A stretch of 21,670 nt of DNA from a virus. The notes beneath the pieces were generated by a model, which saw only the letters and a list, made by a program, of their open reading frames with translations, ran no database searches and was not told where the DNA came from. The position numbers and the translations under genes were made by a program. This document shows, piece by piece, positions 1-8,341 of this stretch (position 1 is the first letter of the stretch; each line of letters starts with the position of its first letter). The stretch is taken from IMG/VR virus record IMGVR_UViG_3300036790_000655, positions 1-21,670 of that record. The stretch is one strand, 5' to 3'.

Positions 1-909
1 TTGTTGCGGCGAGCACACGATGATCGTTGGCGGGACGATCGCCGGCGTAGGCTGGCCTTGCACGACCTCGGCGCTCGACGGCGTTCCCAGGGCGATCTCG
101 GTGCTGACGGTCACCTGCGTCCCGGCGGCGATCGCCTGATCGCCATAGGGAATGAACTTGAGCTGGCCGCCGCTCCATACGGCGGCGCAATTGCAGATTT
201 GCAGCCAGCGGGAAAGGACGCTGGACGCCTGCTCCTGGTCGGTGAGCGCTGGACTGAAGGCGATTCCGACCGCCTTGCAATAGGTCTGCAACGACGCGTC
301 GCCGCCCGAGCCGAACAATGTCGTCGCGTCGATCGCCGCGCCGTCGAAACCGGCGCCGTACTGCGCGTTGGTCAGGAAATCGGAGACGACCAGGGCCGGG
401 TCGGCATCGATTTGATTGGCGCCAGTGGAGGAGAAGATGCCTGCGACTTCGAAATTGTGATTCGAGATTTCCGCGTTGGAGCCGAGCTGGTAGCTCGCCG
501 CGCAGGCATAGGCGGTGCCCTGGTAGGCGAGCGCCTCGTAGGGCTCCGAGGATTCAAGGTACGACCACACCGCTTGGGGCGTCGCGCCCTCGAACAAGGT
601 GAGGTCGAGATCGGCGAGGCTGTAGACCGACTGGTCCTTCCAGATCTGGTTGACGGCGCCGATCGGCCCTTCGCATAGGGCCATGATCAGATCGGCCGAA
701 TAAGTGGTGGTGGCATCCGAGTTGAAGTAGCCGCCCTTGCCGACGGAGCTTCCTTCCTGCGTCTGAAAATTGTTGTACCAGATGACGTTTGGCGCGATCT
801 TCGATTCGCCCCAGACGATGGCGATCGGCAGCGTGTTCACGGAAGTGTTGAGCTGCAGGCCGGTATAGGTCGGCGCCTGGTTGCTGTTCTTGGCGCGAAG
901 AAAGCCCAT
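1..909 (-). CDS. Phage tail tip / host-specificity protein (partial, C-terminal part outside window)
   Basis: An open frame starts at ATG 909-907 and runs off the left edge without a stop, giving 303 visible residues. It begins MGFLRAKNSNQAPTYTGLQ and continues with the beta-rich, Gly/Ser/Thr-rich style of the lambda gpJ-like / Phage-tail_3 baseplate proteins, including stretches such as TLPIAIVWGESKIAPN and ADLIMALCEGPIG that are typical of the start of these proteins. Its ATG shares the A of the upstream peptidase stop (TGATG), so it is probably translationally coupled. Last place after the hub protein and NlpC peptidase is where tail-tip receptor-binding or baseplate proteins sit. Family assignment is from sequence style and position; the receptor-binding part would lie beyond the window. 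Opposite-strand frames here are Arg-rich shadows. Confidence 0.75.
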   Translation of the reverse strand, partial: MGFLRAKNSNQAPTYTGLQLNTSVNTLPIAIVWGESKIAPNVIWYNNFQTQEGSSVGKGGYFNSDATTTYSADLIMALCEGPIGAVNQIWKDQSVYSLADLDLTLFEGATPQAVWSYLESSEPYEALAYQGTAYACAASYQLGSNAEISNHNFEVAGIFSSTGANQIDADPALVVSDFLTNAQYGAGFDGAAIDATTLFGSGGDASLQTYCKAVGIAFSPALTDQEQASSVLSRWLQICNCAAVWSGGQLKFIPYGDQAIAAGTQVTVSTEIALGTPSSAEVVQGQPTPAIVPPTIIVCSPQQ

Positions 910-1394
910 CAGCCCCCCGTCAACGCATCGCGTTCGTCTGACCTTGCCCAATAGGAGGCGAACCGCGCCTGTGGCAGCCGCCGCGCGATCGCCGCATTGC
1001 GACTGACCTGCTCCTCAAGAACGACGCGGGTCGAGGCGAAGGCGTGAACCATTGTGAAAGGCTCCGCCCGCGTCACGATGCCGCCGTGCGAGAAGCAGCG
1101 GCCATATCGAAACAGCACCACATCGCCGGGGCCGATCTCGCCGAGCGCGACCTCGCGGGCGCGCGCCAGCAGCAGCCGGAGATAGACCTCCTCGCTGCGA
1201 TGCAGATGCCAGTCGCTGGAATAGGGCCTGGGATCGAACGGCGAGACGAGGCCGAGGTCGCAGAACACGCGCACCAGAATCATCGCGCAATCGACGCCGG
1301 CGCCCTTCACGTCCGCACCAAGGTGATACGGCGTCCCGATCCACGAGCGCGCTTCCGCGACGACGGCGGCGCGCGCGGCGGCGGAAGAGCCCAT
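909..1394 (-). CDS. NlpC/P60-family tail-tip cysteine peptidase
   Basis: This 161-residue protein matches the NlpC/P60 peptidoglycan endopeptidases placed in the tail tip of siphophages and GTAs (gp14-like in RcGTA), where they open the cell wall during DNA delivery. The family's catalytic pattern is visible: Cys in GVDCAMI (residue 36), His in FSHGGIV (103) and a third polar residue in MVHAF (His117). An N-terminal ARSWIGTPYHLGA stretch is typical of the family. The ATG at 1394 shares its A with the stop of the DUF2163 gene (TGATG); a TTG three bases upstream is an alternative start. No clear ribosome binding site is seen, so coupling to the upstream gene is likely. Length is normal for a phage version without extra domains. 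Confidence 0.88.
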   Translation of the reverse strand: MGSSAAARAAVVAEARSWIGTPYHLGADVKGAGVDCAMILVRVFCDLGLVSPFDPRPYSSDWHLHRSEEVYLRLLLARAREVALGEIGPGDVVLFRYGRCFSHGGIVTRAEPFTMVHAFASTRVVLEEQVSRNAAIARRLPQARFASYWARSDERDALTGG

Positions 1395-2266
1395 CAATAG
1401 GCGATCTGCGGCGGCGGGACGAACGGGAAGCCGCGGAAGTTGGCGAGGTTGTTGAACTGCGACTGGCAGGTTCCCGGCGTGTGGTCGCAGCCCTGATAGA
1501 CGGTGAAGGAATCGCCGGTCGCCGGCGGCGCGGGCATCGGATAGGCGAGCGCCAGGCTGACCCCCGCCGTGGCGATCTTGACGGTCCCGGTGATGTCCTG
1601 ATTGGCGCCGGAGGTAAAGGTGATCGAGCCCTGCTGATGGACCGCGGCGGCGCCGGTGAAGTTGATCAGCGAGGCGGTCGAGCCGGCGCCGACGGCGCCG
1701 TTGGTCCCGAAGGCGTTCTTGATCAGCGTGCAGCCGGCATCATAAAGCGTGTGCAGGCAAGTCGCCGAATAGAGGTTCCTGGGCATGTCATAATCGAGAA
1801 TGATGAGATCGGAGGCGACCGTGACCTTGGCGCTGGTGCGCCCGACCTGGTCGACGGTCGAAATGCGCCCCTGAAAGAGGATGACGCCGCCGACCGGGGG
1901 CTGCCCGAGCGCCGACATGAAGACGCGCTGGCGCTGGAACGAAGCGCCGTCGAAGGCGCCGCCGACGAGCGCGGCGAGAAATTGCGCGCCGGCGACGAGG
2001 TCGGTCGGCCGGGCGGCGATGGTGATTTGCTGCTTGTCGACGTCGAGACCGGCGGCGCAGCGGTATTTGAGCCCTTGCACCAGCGGCCCGCTCGCCGAAA
2101 AGGTCGTCCCGTCATAGACGACGTCCCGGTCGACGTTGGTATAGGTGAGGACGAGGCCGGTCTGCGCCAGCGTGAAGGTGAAGCAGTCGGCGAAGGCGAT
2201 CGGCGAGTCGGGAGCCTTGCGCGCTGCGTTGAGAAAGTTGATGAGCGCCGTCGTCGCGGTCTTCAT
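1394..2266 (-). CDS. DUF2163 / phage BR0599-family baseplate hub protein
   Basis: The protein has 290 residues starting MKTATTALINFLN. A longer frame upstream exists, but this ATG overlaps the reconstructed stop of the preceding DUF2460 gene by ATGA and fits the family start. The C-terminal part (DHTPGTCQSQFNNLANFRGF then PFVPPP) is the signature of DUF2163/BR0599 proteins, which form the baseplate hub in GTA-like tails (gp13-like in RcGTA). Four cysteines, at about 170, 179, 260 and 267, are spaced as in lambda gpL-like hub proteins reported to bind an iron-sulfur cluster, so a cluster is plausible here. Two further cysteines (28, 70) lie outside that set. It sits between DUF2460 and NlpC/P60, the standard order. 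Confidence 0.88.
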   Translation of the reverse strand: MKTATTALINFLNAARKAPDSPIAFADCFTFTLAQTGLVLTYTNVDRDVVYDGTTFSASGPLVQGLKYRCAAGLDVDKQQITIAARPTDLVAGAQFLAALVGGAFDGASFQRQRVFMSALGQPPVGGVILFQGRISTVDQVGRTSAKVTVASDLIILDYDMPRNLYSATCLHTLYDAGCTLIKNAFGTNGAVGAGSTASLINFTGAAAVHQQGSITFTSGANQDITGTVKIATAGVSLALAYPMPAPPATGDSFTVYQGCDHTPGTCQSQFNNLANFRGFPFVPPPQIAY

Positions 2267-2881
2267 GTGCTGCGCACGCTGCGGAATTTCAGGCTGTCGA
2301 CCTTCCACAGGTTCTGCATGAACTGCTCGAAGTCAGAGGAATCGTCGAGAAAGCGGCACTGGAAGGCGTAGTCGAAGGTCGCAGTGATGACGGCGCCGGA
2401 ATCCCGGCGCCGAATTGAACACCAGCGAATTGGGCGTCATCAGCGACCAGCCGGAAGCCTGGTTGACGCCGTTGAAATAGACGTTGGCGATCGATGTCAC
2501 CCAGCCGACCGGCTCGGTGAAGCCGCCGAGCGAGCGCCCCATGGTGAAGGTCGTTGTCGAGCCGTCGCCGGTGGCGATGCCCTGGTTGGTCGCCGCATTG
2601 TCGGTCGGGTCGGCATAGAGGAATGTTCCTAGCTGCCCGGCGCTTTGCAGGAACAGACCCATCAGGCTTTGCAATGATTGCGCGCCGAGGCCGGGATAGT
2701 TCGACGAGCTCGAATCAAGGCCGTCGAACACCAGTTCGAACTCCCACAAAGGATATTGCCACAACGAATCGCGGACCTCGCGGCCCGACGCGGAGTTCGC
2801 GACGATGGTGTTGAAGCTCGGCTTTTTGTGAACGCTCCAGCCCTGGCCGGCCAGCGTCGGGAAGGATGGCGGCGTGGTCAA
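2263..2881 (-). CDS. DUF2460 distal tail protein, frameshifted near the C-terminus
   Basis: DUF2460 proteins form the distal tail ring joining tail tube to baseplate (RcGTA gp12-like). The start is probably TTG at 2881, overlapping the TGA of the upstream gene, which puts the SFPTLAGQGWSVHKKP motif near the N-terminus as in the family. As sequenced, the frame ends at 2333 after a non-family tail (PGFRRRHHCDLRLRLP). Skipping one base at about 2400-2401 restores the family C-terminus: GAVITATFDYAFQCRFLDD, then SSDFEQFMQNLWKVDSLKF, ending at a TGA that overlaps the next ATG by ATGA. That perfect junction argues the restored frame is ancestral. The simplest event is one extra T in GGATTCC. The corrected product would be 205 residues. 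A real mutation, a sequencing error or programmed frameshifting are all possible. Confidence 0.82.
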
Positions 2882-5472
2882 AAGCGCACCGTCTGCAGTT
2901 TCACCGTTTTGAACGTCCACAGCATCGCCATGAATTCCTCGAGATCGACGAAATCGTCTGAAAAGCGGCACAGCATCAGCAAGCCGAAATCCGCGGTGAC
3001 CGAAACGCCCGCGGCGGGCGGGGGCGCGATCGTCACCATGGGCGCGGCGCCGGCGCTGATCGCGTAGCGCGAAGCTCCGAGCGGGGCGCCGTCGAGATAG
3101 ACCGCCGACACGCCCGACGTTCCCTGCGCCGCCGCGCTATAGCCGCCGGCCGTCGCCAACAGCGGAAAGACGCTCGTCGAGCCGTCGCCGGTTCCGATCG
3201 CTTGCGCGGCAAGGCTGGCGAGGCCCGGCGGGGCCACCCAGAACGGCGTCGCCTTTCCCAGCATCGCCGCGAAAAACCCCGCGACCTCCTGCAATTCGGC
3301 GTAAGCGGCGGCGCTGCGCAGCAGCTCGTAGGTCAGTTCGATGTCGTAGAGAGGCGCGGCGTAGCGCGATCGCCTCACCGAGCGGCCGGAGACGAGGTCA
3401 GCGACATCGGTCGCGAACCGCGGCGAGATATGCGTCGACCAGCCGAGCGTCGTCAGCGTCGGGAAGGATGGGTAGCTTGCAGGCGCCGGCGGCGGCGATG
3501 ACTGGGCCGGCGGCGTCGCCGGGCCGCGGCCGCCGAGCCAATCGCCATAGGCCCAGTTGCCGGCGTCGCCCCACTCGCCTGTCAGCAGGGGGAAAGTCGG
3601 AAACGGCCGCGCGTCCCAGTTCCACACGCAGCAGAACGCAAATTGCAGCAGGGCGACGCCGGTCGCCGACACATTGTTGGCGCCGCCGTTCCAGTATGCG
3701 TAGATCGCCCGCAGCGCGGTCAGCGCCAGCGTGTCGTCGCGGAGCGGCAGACGGCCGCCGCCAGGGGTCGCCGTCCACGTCGACCAGAACGGGGTGAAGC
3801 TCTCGACCGAGGCCGGATTATAGAAAACGTTGGGCTGGTTGGTTCCCTTGTCGACCGCCGGAAAGCCGTATTCGACGAAGGCGATCGATTTCGATTGTGG
3901 AATCCATGCGGTTTGCGGCCCGTGCGGCGACCAGCCGGAGCCATCGCCATTGTCGTAGATCGCCTGGTGCGGATTGCTCCACCACCAGCGCAACTGCTTG
4001 TTGGCGAGCAATTGCTGGTTGGGATAATAGGGATTGCGCTTCTGGGCGAGCCGATCGCCCTCGCAAAGCGAAACCTGCTGGTCGGAGCCGAGCGGGTCGA
4101 GGCCCGGCCCATCGTTGTTCGAGTCGTTATAGAACCAGTCGAAATACTGGCCGCCCTCGATATTGGCCTGAAGATAGGGGACCGACGGAAGCGTCGGCGC
4201 CCCGGAAAGCCCGAGCCCACTGGCCGCGCCAATCGCCGGCGGCCAGGCGACGGCGATCGCCGCGCCGCAGTCCGTGGTCGAGGCGACCGCCCCCATGGTG
4301 TGACCGCAATCGACGCTCTGGCGGGCGGTAATCGTCACCAGGCCGGCGTCGCAATAGCTTTGACCGGGCGCCGGCGCGTTCCAGTTGGCGACGTCCAAGC
4401 CGCCTTGCGTCGTCCAGTCGGACAGCGGCAGGTAATTGTCGAAACCGACGAGGTCGATGTTGGCGTCGGCGAATAGCGAATCCAGGTGCGGCCATTGGCC
4501 GTTCTCGCCGGGGTGCTGGAACCCCATCCAGTCCGACCAGTCGGCGGAATAGGCGATGAGGTTGTTCAGCGTCGAAAGATTCCTGGTCAGCCCCTGGCTG
4601 TCGAAGATCGTCCGGACATCGTTGGCGAGCGCCTGCAGGCCAGCGACAAACGGATAGTCCCAGATCGCATGGCCGGAGCCGTCGGTCGCTCCCGCCCTGG
4701 TCCAGGCCGGCCCGCGAATGGTTTCGAGGCCGCGCAGCTCCGAGCCCAGCAGGAAGAGATCGACGCCGCCGGCGATCGTCATCAGCCAGGCGTAATGCAG
4801 GATCATCCGGCGATAGGTGTAATCGGTCGGCGCGCCGGAATAGGCGACCGTCAGGTTGAGCGGGTCCGGCGTGAAGTCGGCAATCGTCGCCGCGCCGAGG
4901 AAGGCGTCGACCGCTGCGATGGCGGCGCTAGAGACATCGCCTGAGAAATAGCTGATGCGGCCGCGCCACGGCAGGCCCGGCGCGGTCATCAGGATGAAAG
5001 GGTAGAAGACCACGCGAAAGCCGCGCGCCTTCAGATCCCGGACGCAGCGCACGATGCTCTGGTCGGACGGCGTGCCGCCATAGATGAAGCTGTCACCGCT
5101 TTGCGGAATCGGGATCAAGCCTGGCGAGGCCTGCGTCAGGCCCGACACGCGCCATTCGTCGGCGATCCAGGCCCCGCCGGAAAGTTGCCCGAAGGAACCG
5201 CCGACATAGGTGGTCGCGGGATAAATCTGGCAATAATCGACGGTCTCGTTGTTCCCGAACCAGGCGCAGACCACCGAGACCGTCGTGCATTCGGGATGGG
5301 CGGCCTGGAGCTGGTCGATGGCCACCGAATAATCGGTGTAGGCGCCCCCCTGGCCGTAGAACGTATTGAGGCCGAGCATCGCGCCGCCGAGGCGCTGACC
5401 CTGATGAGCGATCGTGTCGTAAGTAAACTCGCCGGTCGAGGGCAGCAGGTGCACGCCGCCGATGTAGCCCAT
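2878..5472 (-). CDS. Baseplate TIM-barrel (GTA_TIM-like) protein fused to a DUF2460 domain
   Basis: This 864-residue protein starts at ATG 5472 behind a strong GAGGAG ribosome binding site. Residues 1 to about 650 resemble the glycoside-hydrolase-like TIM-barrel domain of GTA 'megatron' baseplate proteins. Strand-end motifs include LLGSELRGLE (Glu245) and FVEYGFPAVDKG (Glu534), the kind of acid pair a retaining glycosidase would use, though activity is unproven. A Pro/Ala linker (about 651-668, PATPPAQSSPPPAPASYP) leads to a complete DUF2460 domain (669-864) with SFPTLTTLGWSTH at its start and CRFSDDFVDLEEFMAMLW near the end. In RcGTA the TIM barrel belongs to the gp15 protein and DUF2460 is a separate gp12. 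Here they are joined and placed upstream of a second, stand-alone DUF2460 gene. It probably builds the distal tail/baseplate and may degrade surface polysaccharide. Confidence 0.85.
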   Translation of the reverse strand: MGYIGGVHLLPSTGEFTYDTIAHQGQRLGGAMLGLNTFYGQGGAYTDYSVAIDQLQAAHPECTTVSVVCAWFGNNETVDYCQIYPATTYVGGSFGQLSGGAWIADEWRVSGLTQASPGLIPIPQSGDSFIYGGTPSDQSIVRCVRDLKARGFRVVFYPFILMTAPGLPWRGRISYFSGDVSSAAIAAVDAFLGAATIADFTPDPLNLTVAYSGAPTDYTYRRMILHYAWLMTIAGGVDLFLLGSELRGLETIRGPAWTRAGATDGSGHAIWDYPFVAGLQALANDVRTIFDSQGLTRNLSTLNNLIAYSADWSDWMGFQHPGENGQWPHLDSLFADANIDLVGFDNYLPLSDWTTQGGLDVANWNAPAPGQSYCDAGLVTITARQSVDCGHTMGAVASTTDCGAAIAVAWPPAIGAASGLGLSGAPTLPSVPYLQANIEGGQYFDWFYNDSNNDGPGLDPLGSDQQVSLCEGDRLAQKRNPYYPNQQLLANKQLRWWWSNPHQAIYDNGDGSGWSPHGPQTAWIPQSKSIAFVEYGFPAVDKGTNQPNVFYNPASVESFTPFWSTWTATPGGGRLPLRDDTLALTALRAIYAYWNGGANNVSATGVALLQFAFCCVWNWDARPFPTFPLLTGEWGDAGNWAYGDWLGGRGPATPPAQSSPPPAPASYPSFPTLTTLGWSTHISPRFATDVADLVSGRSVRRSRYAAPLYDIELTYELLRSAAAYAELQEVAGFFAAMLGKATPFWVAPPGLASLAAQAIGTGDGSTSVFPLLATAGGYSAAAQGTSGVSAVYLDGAPLGASRYAISAGAAPMVTIAPPPAAGVSVTADFGLLMLCRFSDDFVDLEEFMAMLWTFKTVKLQTVRF

Positions 5473-5482
5473 GGCGCGCTCC

Positions 5483-6817
5483 TCAGGCGCCGGCCAGACG
5501 CCGCAGCCCGAGCAGCGCGCCGTGCCGCGCCGCCTCGTTCATCGCCTTGGCGATATCGGCGCTGTTGTTGCGGAACCATTGCGCTGTGCTTGCCGAGTCA
5601 ACGGCCGAGACGTTGAAATTGGCGGTCGGGTGGATGTGCACGGGCGCGCCGCCGCCGGCGCCGGTCCCTGAGAAACCGCCGCCGCTCATGAAATTGCGGA
5701 ACTCGTCGGCGATTCCGCCGCGCTGCGGAATGACCATTTCGCCGGCGTGGACGCCGGCCAGCATGTCATGCGGGATTTCCCATGCGCCCGTATCATAGAG
5801 GCCGCCAGCCACCGCCAGCACCGTCGCCTCGGCGGCCGCGCCGGCGGCCGGCGCGGCCGGCCCGAGGATCGGCGCCATGAAACCGGTGACGCCCGCGAAG
5901 GTCTGCGCCGCCGATGCGTAGATCGAGTGCAGGATGTTGCCGAGGTTGGCCAGCGCGCCCGTCGCGCCGGCGCTCGCCTGCGCCGCCGACTGCTGCGCCG
6001 AGCCGGCGACTTGCGCCGCCGTTACGGTGTTGATGCCGACGATGTTCATCGCGACCTGTTCGGCCTGCTTCAGCCCCCAGTTGAGAAAGAACGTGATGAG
6101 ATCGGCGGTCAGCGTGGTCAGCACGTTTTTCACGGCGTTCGACCAGGTCGTCGTTCCGGTCAGCAGACCGCGCACCTGCGAATCAAAGGCGCCGTTGATC
6201 GCGTTGAACGCGTTCTGCCATTGCTGGGCGGTCTGCTCGGCGGCCTCAAGCTGCGCGCGCTGGACCTGCGCCGCATAGTTCTGCTCGAGCGTAAGCATTG
6301 CATCGAGAATTCTCTGACGCTGCTGGGGGCGCAAATTGTCGAGTTGCAGCTCCTGATTGAGGATGTCGGCCTCGTCCTGTAATTCGTCCTGCAGCGCGTC
6401 GAGCGTCACCTGCAGCTTTTGGCTCTCGGTGAGCTCTTTTTGGCGATACTCGGAATCGTACAGCGCGATCTTCTGTTTGGCTGCGTCCTCGGTGAGGACG
6501 ACCTCCTCCTGCGAGGCGGCCATGGCGGCGGCGCGCAGATCGGCCGCCATGCGGTCGGCCCCCTGCCTTGCCGCCTCGCTCGCCGCCGCCTGCGCGGCGG
6601 CGGCGCTTGCCGCAGAAGCCTGCAAGGCGACCCCGAACGTCTGCGCTTTCTGAGGCGACAAGCTCTGCGAGATCGCGGCGCCGAGCGCGGCGTATTGGGC
6701 GTTGATTTCACCGGCCGGCGCTGAAAGGCCGGACAGGGCGTCCTTGGCCGCCGCGACGCCGGCGACCAGGCCGTCGATCGAAGCGGCGAAAGTGACGATG
6801 AGGTTGGCGTCCGCCAT
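5483..6817 (-). CDS. Tail tape measure protein (short)
   Basis: The start is ATG 6817 with GGAG eight bases upstream; the product has 444 residues. The N-terminus (MADANLIVTFAASIDGLVAG) and Ala-rich helix are followed by a long charged coiled coil (about 105-205, many Glu/Gln/Leu heptads such as LQDELQDEADILNQELQLDN). Next come an amphipathic/hydrophobic helix near 230-265 and a Gly/Ala-rich section, then a C-terminal piece with HIHPTANFNVSAVDSAS. That architecture and its place after the tail chaperones identify a tape measure protein, which sets tail length and is released at DNA ejection. At roughly 0.15 nm per residue it would specify a tail of about 65 nm, short for a siphovirus and closer to GTA-like particles. 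No lytic domain is seen. Confidence 0.87.
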   Translation of the reverse strand: MADANLIVTFAASIDGLVAGVAAAKDALSGLSAPAGEINAQYAALGAAISQSLSPQKAQTFGVALQASAASAAAAQAAASEAARQGADRMAADLRAAAMAASQEEVVLTEDAAKQKIALYDSEYRQKELTESQKLQVTLDALQDELQDEADILNQELQLDNLRPQQRQRILDAMLTLEQNYAAQVQRAQLEAAEQTAQQWQNAFNAINGAFDSQVRGLLTGTTTWSNAVKNVLTTLTADLITFFLNWGLKQAEQVAMNIVGINTVTAAQVAGSAQQSAAQASAGATGALANLGNILHSIYASAAQTFAGVTGFMAPILGPAAPAAGAAAEATVLAVAGGLYDTGAWEIPHDMLAGVHAGEMVIPQRGGIADEFRNFMSGGGFSGTGAGGGAPVHIHPTANFNVSAVDSASTAQWFRNNSADIAKAMNEAARHGALLGLRRLAGA

Positions 6818-6844
6818 GTCGGGCTCCAGCGGCAGGCGGGCGCG

Positions 6845-7090
6845 TCACAAGCGCCCGCCGGGAAGGGCGGCTTTCAGTTGTGCGATCGAGGCATGCCGAT
6901 TTGGCCCGCCGCCCGATTGTGCGGGCGGCCGGTAATTCAGCGCCGCCGCGAGCAGCCAATGCGCGGGCGGATGGACGCGCCATTCCGATTGCAGCGCCGC
7001 CAGCCGCGGCAACGTGAGATTGTCGAGCGCTTGATCCCAGGTCCAGCCAAGATTGGCGACGACCTGGGCGATCAGGCGGTCGAAATCAAC
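6845..7090 (-). CDS. Second tail assembly chaperone (lambda gpT-like position), no normal start codon
   Basis: An 81-residue frame beginning at GTT 7090 reads VDFDRLIAQVVANLGWTWDQ, then ALDNLTLPRLAALQSEWRVH, and ends PGGRL. The LGWTWD...LTLPRLAAL pattern and its place between the first chaperone and the tape measure fit a small tail assembly chaperone. The frame is open back to a TAG about 70 bases upstream but contains no ATG, GTG or TTG before the conserved-looking start, and none at the right place after it. It overlaps the upstream chaperone by 19 bases in the -1 frame, beside a GGGGG run. As with lambda gpG/gpGT, it may be made only as a -1 frameshift fusion (about 202 residues). Alternatives are a rare GTT start, helped by GGGAGG ten bases upstream, or a mutated GTG. 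Being shorter than 90 codons and start-less, it is easily missed by gene callers. Confidence 0.7.
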   Translation of the reverse strand, partial: VDFDRLIAQVVANLGWTWDQALDNLTLPRLAALQSEWRVHPPAHWLLAAALNYRPPAQSGGGPNRHASIAQLKAALPGGRL

Positions 7091-7452
7091 TCCCCCGGCG
7101 CCTCCCGGTCTGCTTCGCGCCCGGACTGCGCGGCGACGGGACGCAAGCCGACCGCGCTAGCCACGGCCGGGAACGAGTGCATCAGCTCGTTCACCGAGAA
7201 GGGCAGATCAACAAACGCCTCGCGGGTGAGCGCGGGGTCGACGCAGGCGATCGCCAGATAGACCGCCTCGGCCAGACGGTCGAGCTGCGCTTCGCTGAGC
7301 TGCGCCACGCTCGCGGCCGATATCGCCGCGCCGCCCAGTTCGGAATAGACCTGGAACAGAGCCGGCTGAATTCTCTTGATCGCGCGGAAGGGAAGATGCG
7401 GCAAAACCCAATGGCGTCCGCCCAGCGATACCGGAAAGCTCTCCTCGTTCAT
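7072..7452 (-). CDS. Tail assembly chaperone (GTA gp10 / lambda gpG-like)
   Basis: The start is ATG 7452, which overlaps the tail tube stop by ATGA; a slightly longer frame upstream is less likely. The 126-residue product starts MNEESFPVSLGGRHWVLPHL and is helical (FRAIKRIQPALFQVYSEL, EAQLDRLAEAVYLAIACVDP). That is the usual content of the 'G' chaperone placed just after the tail tube in siphophage and GTA operons, which coats the tape measure during tail assembly. Its last codons read through a G5 run (7096-7092) where ribosomes could slip -1 into the following frame. Exact Pfam membership cannot be checked by eye; position and size carry most of the call. Confidence 0.78.
   Translation of the reverse strand: MNEESFPVSLGGRHWVLPHLPFRAIKRIQPALFQVYSELGGAAISAASVAQLSEAQLDRLAEAVYLAIACVDPALTREAFVDLPFSVNELMHSFPAVASAVGLRPVAAQSGREADREAPGELISTA
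7092..7096 (-). other. Candidate -1 ribosomal slippage site (G5 run)
   Basis: On the minus strand the reading frame of the first chaperone goes CCG GGG GAG TTG. A Gly-tRNA on GGG can slip back one base and still pair with GGG, after which the ribosome reads GGA GTT GAT, entering the second chaperone frame. A purine-rich GGGAGG lies four bases upstream of the G run and could act as an internal Shine-Dalgarno stimulator. The heptamer is not a perfect X XXY YYZ, because GAG would re-pair poorly as GGA, so this is a candidate only. Confidence 0.4.
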
Positions 7453-8183
7453 GCCGTGTCCCCGAAATTGAGCTGGCACACCTGGCCGGCGCTATTGGCG
7501 AAGCATTGGAAATCGAGCTCCGGCAGCGTGAAGTCTTCGAGCTTGGTGCCGAGCGCCAGCTTGTCGGCGACGCAATTGTAGAGGAGCACCGAGAATTGCT
7601 TGCCCGTCGTCGGGTCGGCGGCGAACAGATTGGCGGAAAACGCCACCGTTGGCCCGATCAGTTGCGAGCCGACGGCGACGTTCTCGCCGCTGCTGGCATT
7701 CGTGTAGGTGTACGAAACCAGCACGGCGGCGCCGGCGTCGCCGGCGGCGAACGTATAGACGCCGCCCGACACCGAATATTGCCCCGTCGTCGGCGACGAG
7801 GCGACCTGTCGCAGAGGCAGCGCGCTCGCCGCATAGACGACGCCCTGATCGGCGACGAAAGTCGTGTGGAAGCTCGTCGTGTAGGTATAGGGCGATGAAC
7901 CCGGCACGCTTGCCGCCTCGCCGAATTGGGTCTGCGTCACGCCGCTCGTCGGCGCCGCGCCGAAAAACAGCGCGCCGAGCGCCTGGCCGGAAATGCGGGC
8001 CATCTTGGCCTTGCCGGTCATCTTGCGCGTGCCCGAGCCGATCGCCACGGGGAAATTATTTTGCCCGTAGAGTGACTTTGTGGTCGCGCTGATGTTGAGC
8101 GTGACCTCCTGGGCGAGGCCGAAATTGATCGGCGCGCCGCCCTGAGGCGTGCCGATCAGCACGCCCGATCCGAAGACGAACAT
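7449..8183 (-). CDS. Major tail (tube) protein
   Basis: The start is ATG 8183 with GGAGA just upstream; the product has 244 residues. The N-terminus (MFVFGSGVLIGTPQGGAPIN) followed by FGLAQEVTLNISATTKSLYG is typical of siphophage/GTA tail tube subunits, which stack as hexameric rings. The C-terminus (KLEDFTLPELDFQCFANSAG) closes the same fold. Residues 114-160 form a beta-rich insert, GVVYAASALPL...GQYSVSGGVYTF...SYTY, that recurs with 27 of 47 identities and no gaps in the head-tail connector protein of this cluster. It lies between the DUF3168 tail terminator and the tail chaperones, with a 158-bp gap before it in which I see nothing certain. The gene ends in an ATGA overlap with the chaperone. 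Confidence 0.86.
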   Translation of the reverse strand: MFVFGSGVLIGTPQGGAPINFGLAQEVTLNISATTKSLYGQNNFPVAIGSGTRKMTGKAKMARISGQALGALFFGAAPTSGVTQTQFGEAASVPGSSPYTYTTSFHTTFVADQGVVYAASALPLRQVASSPTTGQYSVSGGVYTFAAGDAGAAVLVSYTYTNASSGENVAVGSQLIGPTVAFSANLFAADPTTGKQFSVLLYNCVADKLALGTKLEDFTLPELDFQCFANSAGQVCQLNFGDTA

Positions 8184-8341
8184 GAGGTTCTCCGTTGCGA
8201 TGTGGAAATGGACTTGCGAGAGGTACGACGCCGGCCATCAGGAATGGGGAGCGCGCGCCACCCAACGGCGCGGAGCCATTTCGCCAATGCCGGAGGAACT
8301 GGAGAACGCGGCGTCAGGTCCGTTGAGCGCTTTCGCTCACC

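Noticed and set aside
1-678. 225-codon plus-strand frame at the left edge
   Set aside because: Shadow of the tail-tip protein, which has coherent phage-like sequence on the minus strand.
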